Below, piece after piece: positions 62,649 to 64,000 of a stretch of 64,000 nucleotides of DNA. The stretch spans positions 2,480,001-2,544,000 of the forward strand of contig NZ_CP171363.1 of the NCBI RefSeq assembly GCF_046523945.1, written 5' to 3'. Both the position numbers and the translations under genes were made by a program. The first letter of the stretch is position 1, and the number at the start of each line of letters is the position of its first letter. This stretch comes from Faucicola mancuniensis (GTDB lineage Bacteria > Pseudomonadota > Gammaproteobacteria > Pseudomonadales > Moraxellaceae). The notes below the pieces were generated by a model that was not told where the DNA came from, made no database searches, and saw only the letters and a program-made list of their open reading frames with translations.

Positions 62649-63495
62649 ATTAAAAGCTAGAGAATTCTGCGATAATATTGAGCAATTAAAAGATAAAGAA
62701 TTAATTATTCATGCCAATGATTATATTAATGCTTTTAATGTAGAAAGACAAAGTGCATATAAGGCTTTAAAACAAGCTGTACTTGGTTTATATAGAGCTG
62801 AATGGGGATATAGATATATTAACAATAGGGGTAATTTAGCGGTACGTTACGAACGTTTCACCCAATCTGCCGAATATGTAGAAAATGAAGCCACCGTTAA
62901 ATTTATGTTTGCCAACGCCATTATTCCGATGTTGGTGGAGCTTGAAAGAGCGTTTACAACTTATGAAATAGAACAAGTAGCAAAATTGCAAAGTCGTTAT
63001 TCTATGCGATTGTATGAATGTTTAATACGTTTTAAAACCACAAAAATATTAAAAATTAGTTTAGAAGAATTACGTTTTAGATTGGGGTTATTAAGTCATG
63101 AATATATTCGTATGAGTGATTTTAAAAAAGATGTATTGAACTTAGCGGTTAAACAAATTAACCAACATACCGATATTGACGTAAAATACGAACAACAAAA
63201 ACAAGGGCGGAAAATTGTTGGCTTTACTTTTAGTTTTAAGCAGAAAAAAGATAAACAAAAATCTACTAATGATAATGGTAAACAAAATTTCATGATTAAA
63301 ATGACTGATAAACAGCGTCTAATGTTTGCCAAAAAACTGGCGAGTTTGCCAGAGTTAGGGAGCTATGCCCCTGTTGGGGCTAGTACTGATGAGTTTGTAA
63401 ATAAAATCGCTGATGAACTGCTAGACCCCACCAAATCCGAGTTTTATTTGCCTTTTTTGGGTAGGGTGGAGTTTAATTTTGGGGCAATTTATTAA
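62649..63495 (+). pseudogene. Rep_3 (RepB) plasmid replication initiator, 5'-truncated by ISAs1
   Basis: The frame is open from the ISAs1 boundary to TAA at 63495, about 280 codons, starting LKAREFCDNIEQLKDK. It contains both winged-helix domains of Rep_3 initiators: NVERQSAYKALKQAVLGLY and RGNLAVRYERFTQSAEYVENEATVKF in WH1, then ELERAFTTYEIEQVAKLQSRYSMRLYECL, ISLEELRFRLGL and FKKDVLNLAVKQINQHTDI in WH2. The N-terminal 50 or so residues are missing. Internal ATGs exist (62905) but would give a fragment. These proteins bind iterons to start plasmid replication; no iteron array is visible in the short flanks. Confidence 0.82.
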
Positions 63496-63599
63496 TGCCA
63501 AAATATTGAAAACCCCACAACAATCCGCATTATGCACCCACACACCCAATCTACCCACATGATAGGTGTGAAAGTCATCTGCTTTTGTGTTGTAGACAA

Positions 63600-64000
63600 C
63601 TATTTTATATTAGTAGACATCCACTCTATGCAACTATTTAAAATTTCTAGAAAGTCATCTTTTTTTAAATCAATAGAATTAGTAATTTCATTAATTAAAT
63701 AAATAATCTTTATTTTATCATCATATGAAACAGCAAATATTGGTTCTGAATCATCAATCATCTCTCCTATCAAAATTAAAAACTTTAATTCTTGATTATC
63801 ATTTGATTTAAAAGACAAACTATACAAAAAATTATATAACTGTTCATTGTTCATATGAAATATAGAAAATGAATCTAATAATCCTTTTTGTATGTTTTCT
63901 TTTAACAATATTAAATCTCCATGATAAACCCCAAGAGTAGATGATTTGAAAAAAATATTTTTTGGAAAAAGCTCATTTTTCAAGATATATGCAAATGCAC
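63600..64000 (-). CDS. Uncharacterised protein, 5' end beyond the window
   Basis: The frame is open to the right edge (...AFAYILKNELFPKN), so the TTG at 63983 is unlikely to be the real start. At least 132 residues, acidic, very AT-rich, with alternating hydrophobic strands and helices (KFLILIGEMIDDSEPIFAVSYDDKIKIIYLINEI) and an ending LEILNSCIEWMSTNIK. The composition resembles small immunity proteins of the SMI1/KNR4 type, which would suit the nearby CdiA-like fragment, but I do not recognise a defining motif. Confidence 0.45.
   Translation of the reverse strand, partial: AFAYILKNELFPKNIFFKSSTLGVYHGDLILLKENIQKGLLDSFSIFHMNNEQLYNFLYSLSFKSNDNQELKFLILIGEMIDDSEPIFAVSYDDKIKIIYLINEITNSIDLKKDDFLEILNSCIEWMSTNIK

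Noticed and set aside
63496..63599. Iteron repeats next to the rep remnant
   Set aside because: I looked for direct repeats of about 20 bases and found none; TGTGTTGTAGAC-like words are not repeated regularly.

Overview
The window looks like chromosomal DNA of a low-GC member of the Moraxellaceae (Moraxella or a close relative). This rests on the AT-rich base composition, gammaproteobacterial core genes (scpA, hflX, htpX, orn, rsgA, ilvE, glnE, rpiA, ilvA, htpG, aspS, msbA, rsmG, sthA, ppsA), a lipooligosaccharide-type glycosyltransferase cluster with a tandem two-domain GT2 enzyme, and a heavy load of small insertion sequences. The genus is inferred. I see no rRNA or tRNA gene and no CRISPR array.

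Layout. 1-2.7 kb: end of a sodium:solute symporter, a membrane-anchored NERD protein and scpA. 2.8-8.0 kb: seven leftward genes in two adjacent transcription units, encoding a Roadblock/LC7 protein, a stand-alone Aer-type PAS protein, a PhnD-like binding protein without a signal peptide, an unknown acidic protein, a receiver-like protein, a conservon-type Ras-like GTPase and a second unknown. This is the best candidate for an undescribed signalling system. 8.2-24.7 kb: mostly housekeeping (PlsC-like acyltransferase, hflX, lrgA/lrgB, lytic transglycosylase, htpX, GAPDH, Nudix-TenI fusion, Fur-controlled hemP, orn, rsgA, ilvE, glnE, rpiA), with a possible DnaA-box group near 12.1 kb and a small membrane-protein gene split by an amber codon near 15.9 kb. 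24.7-26 kb: an IS5-like element and a 206-bp MITE-like repeat upstream of ilvA. 27.6-35.3 kb: a T4 endonuclease V homologue, htpG, a second GAPDH-family gene, a PIF1-like helicase and a SohB-like protease.

35.4-45.8 kb: aspS leads into a surface-glycolipid region with a late lipid A acyltransferase, a GT8-like enzyme, a duplicated-domain GT2, three GT25 paralogues, a GT32-like enzyme and msbA. Together they could acylate lipid A, extend the oligosaccharide and flip the product. A dead rfbB fused to an IS256 remnant follows. 47-55.7 kb: a YejA-like binding protein co-oriented with parA and rsmG (no parB beside parA), sthA with a long N-terminal tail, and divergent ppsR/ppsA.

55.7-64 kb: an insertion-sequence graveyard. 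It holds a second, dead IS5-like copy between ppsA and its terminator, IS630 and IS4 fragments, two apparently identical IS481 elements (one nested in an ISAs1 element exactly in its transposase start), a CdiA-like fragment and a 5'-truncated Rep_3 plasmid initiator gene. An integrated and decayed plasmid or contact-dependent-inhibition island is the simplest reading.
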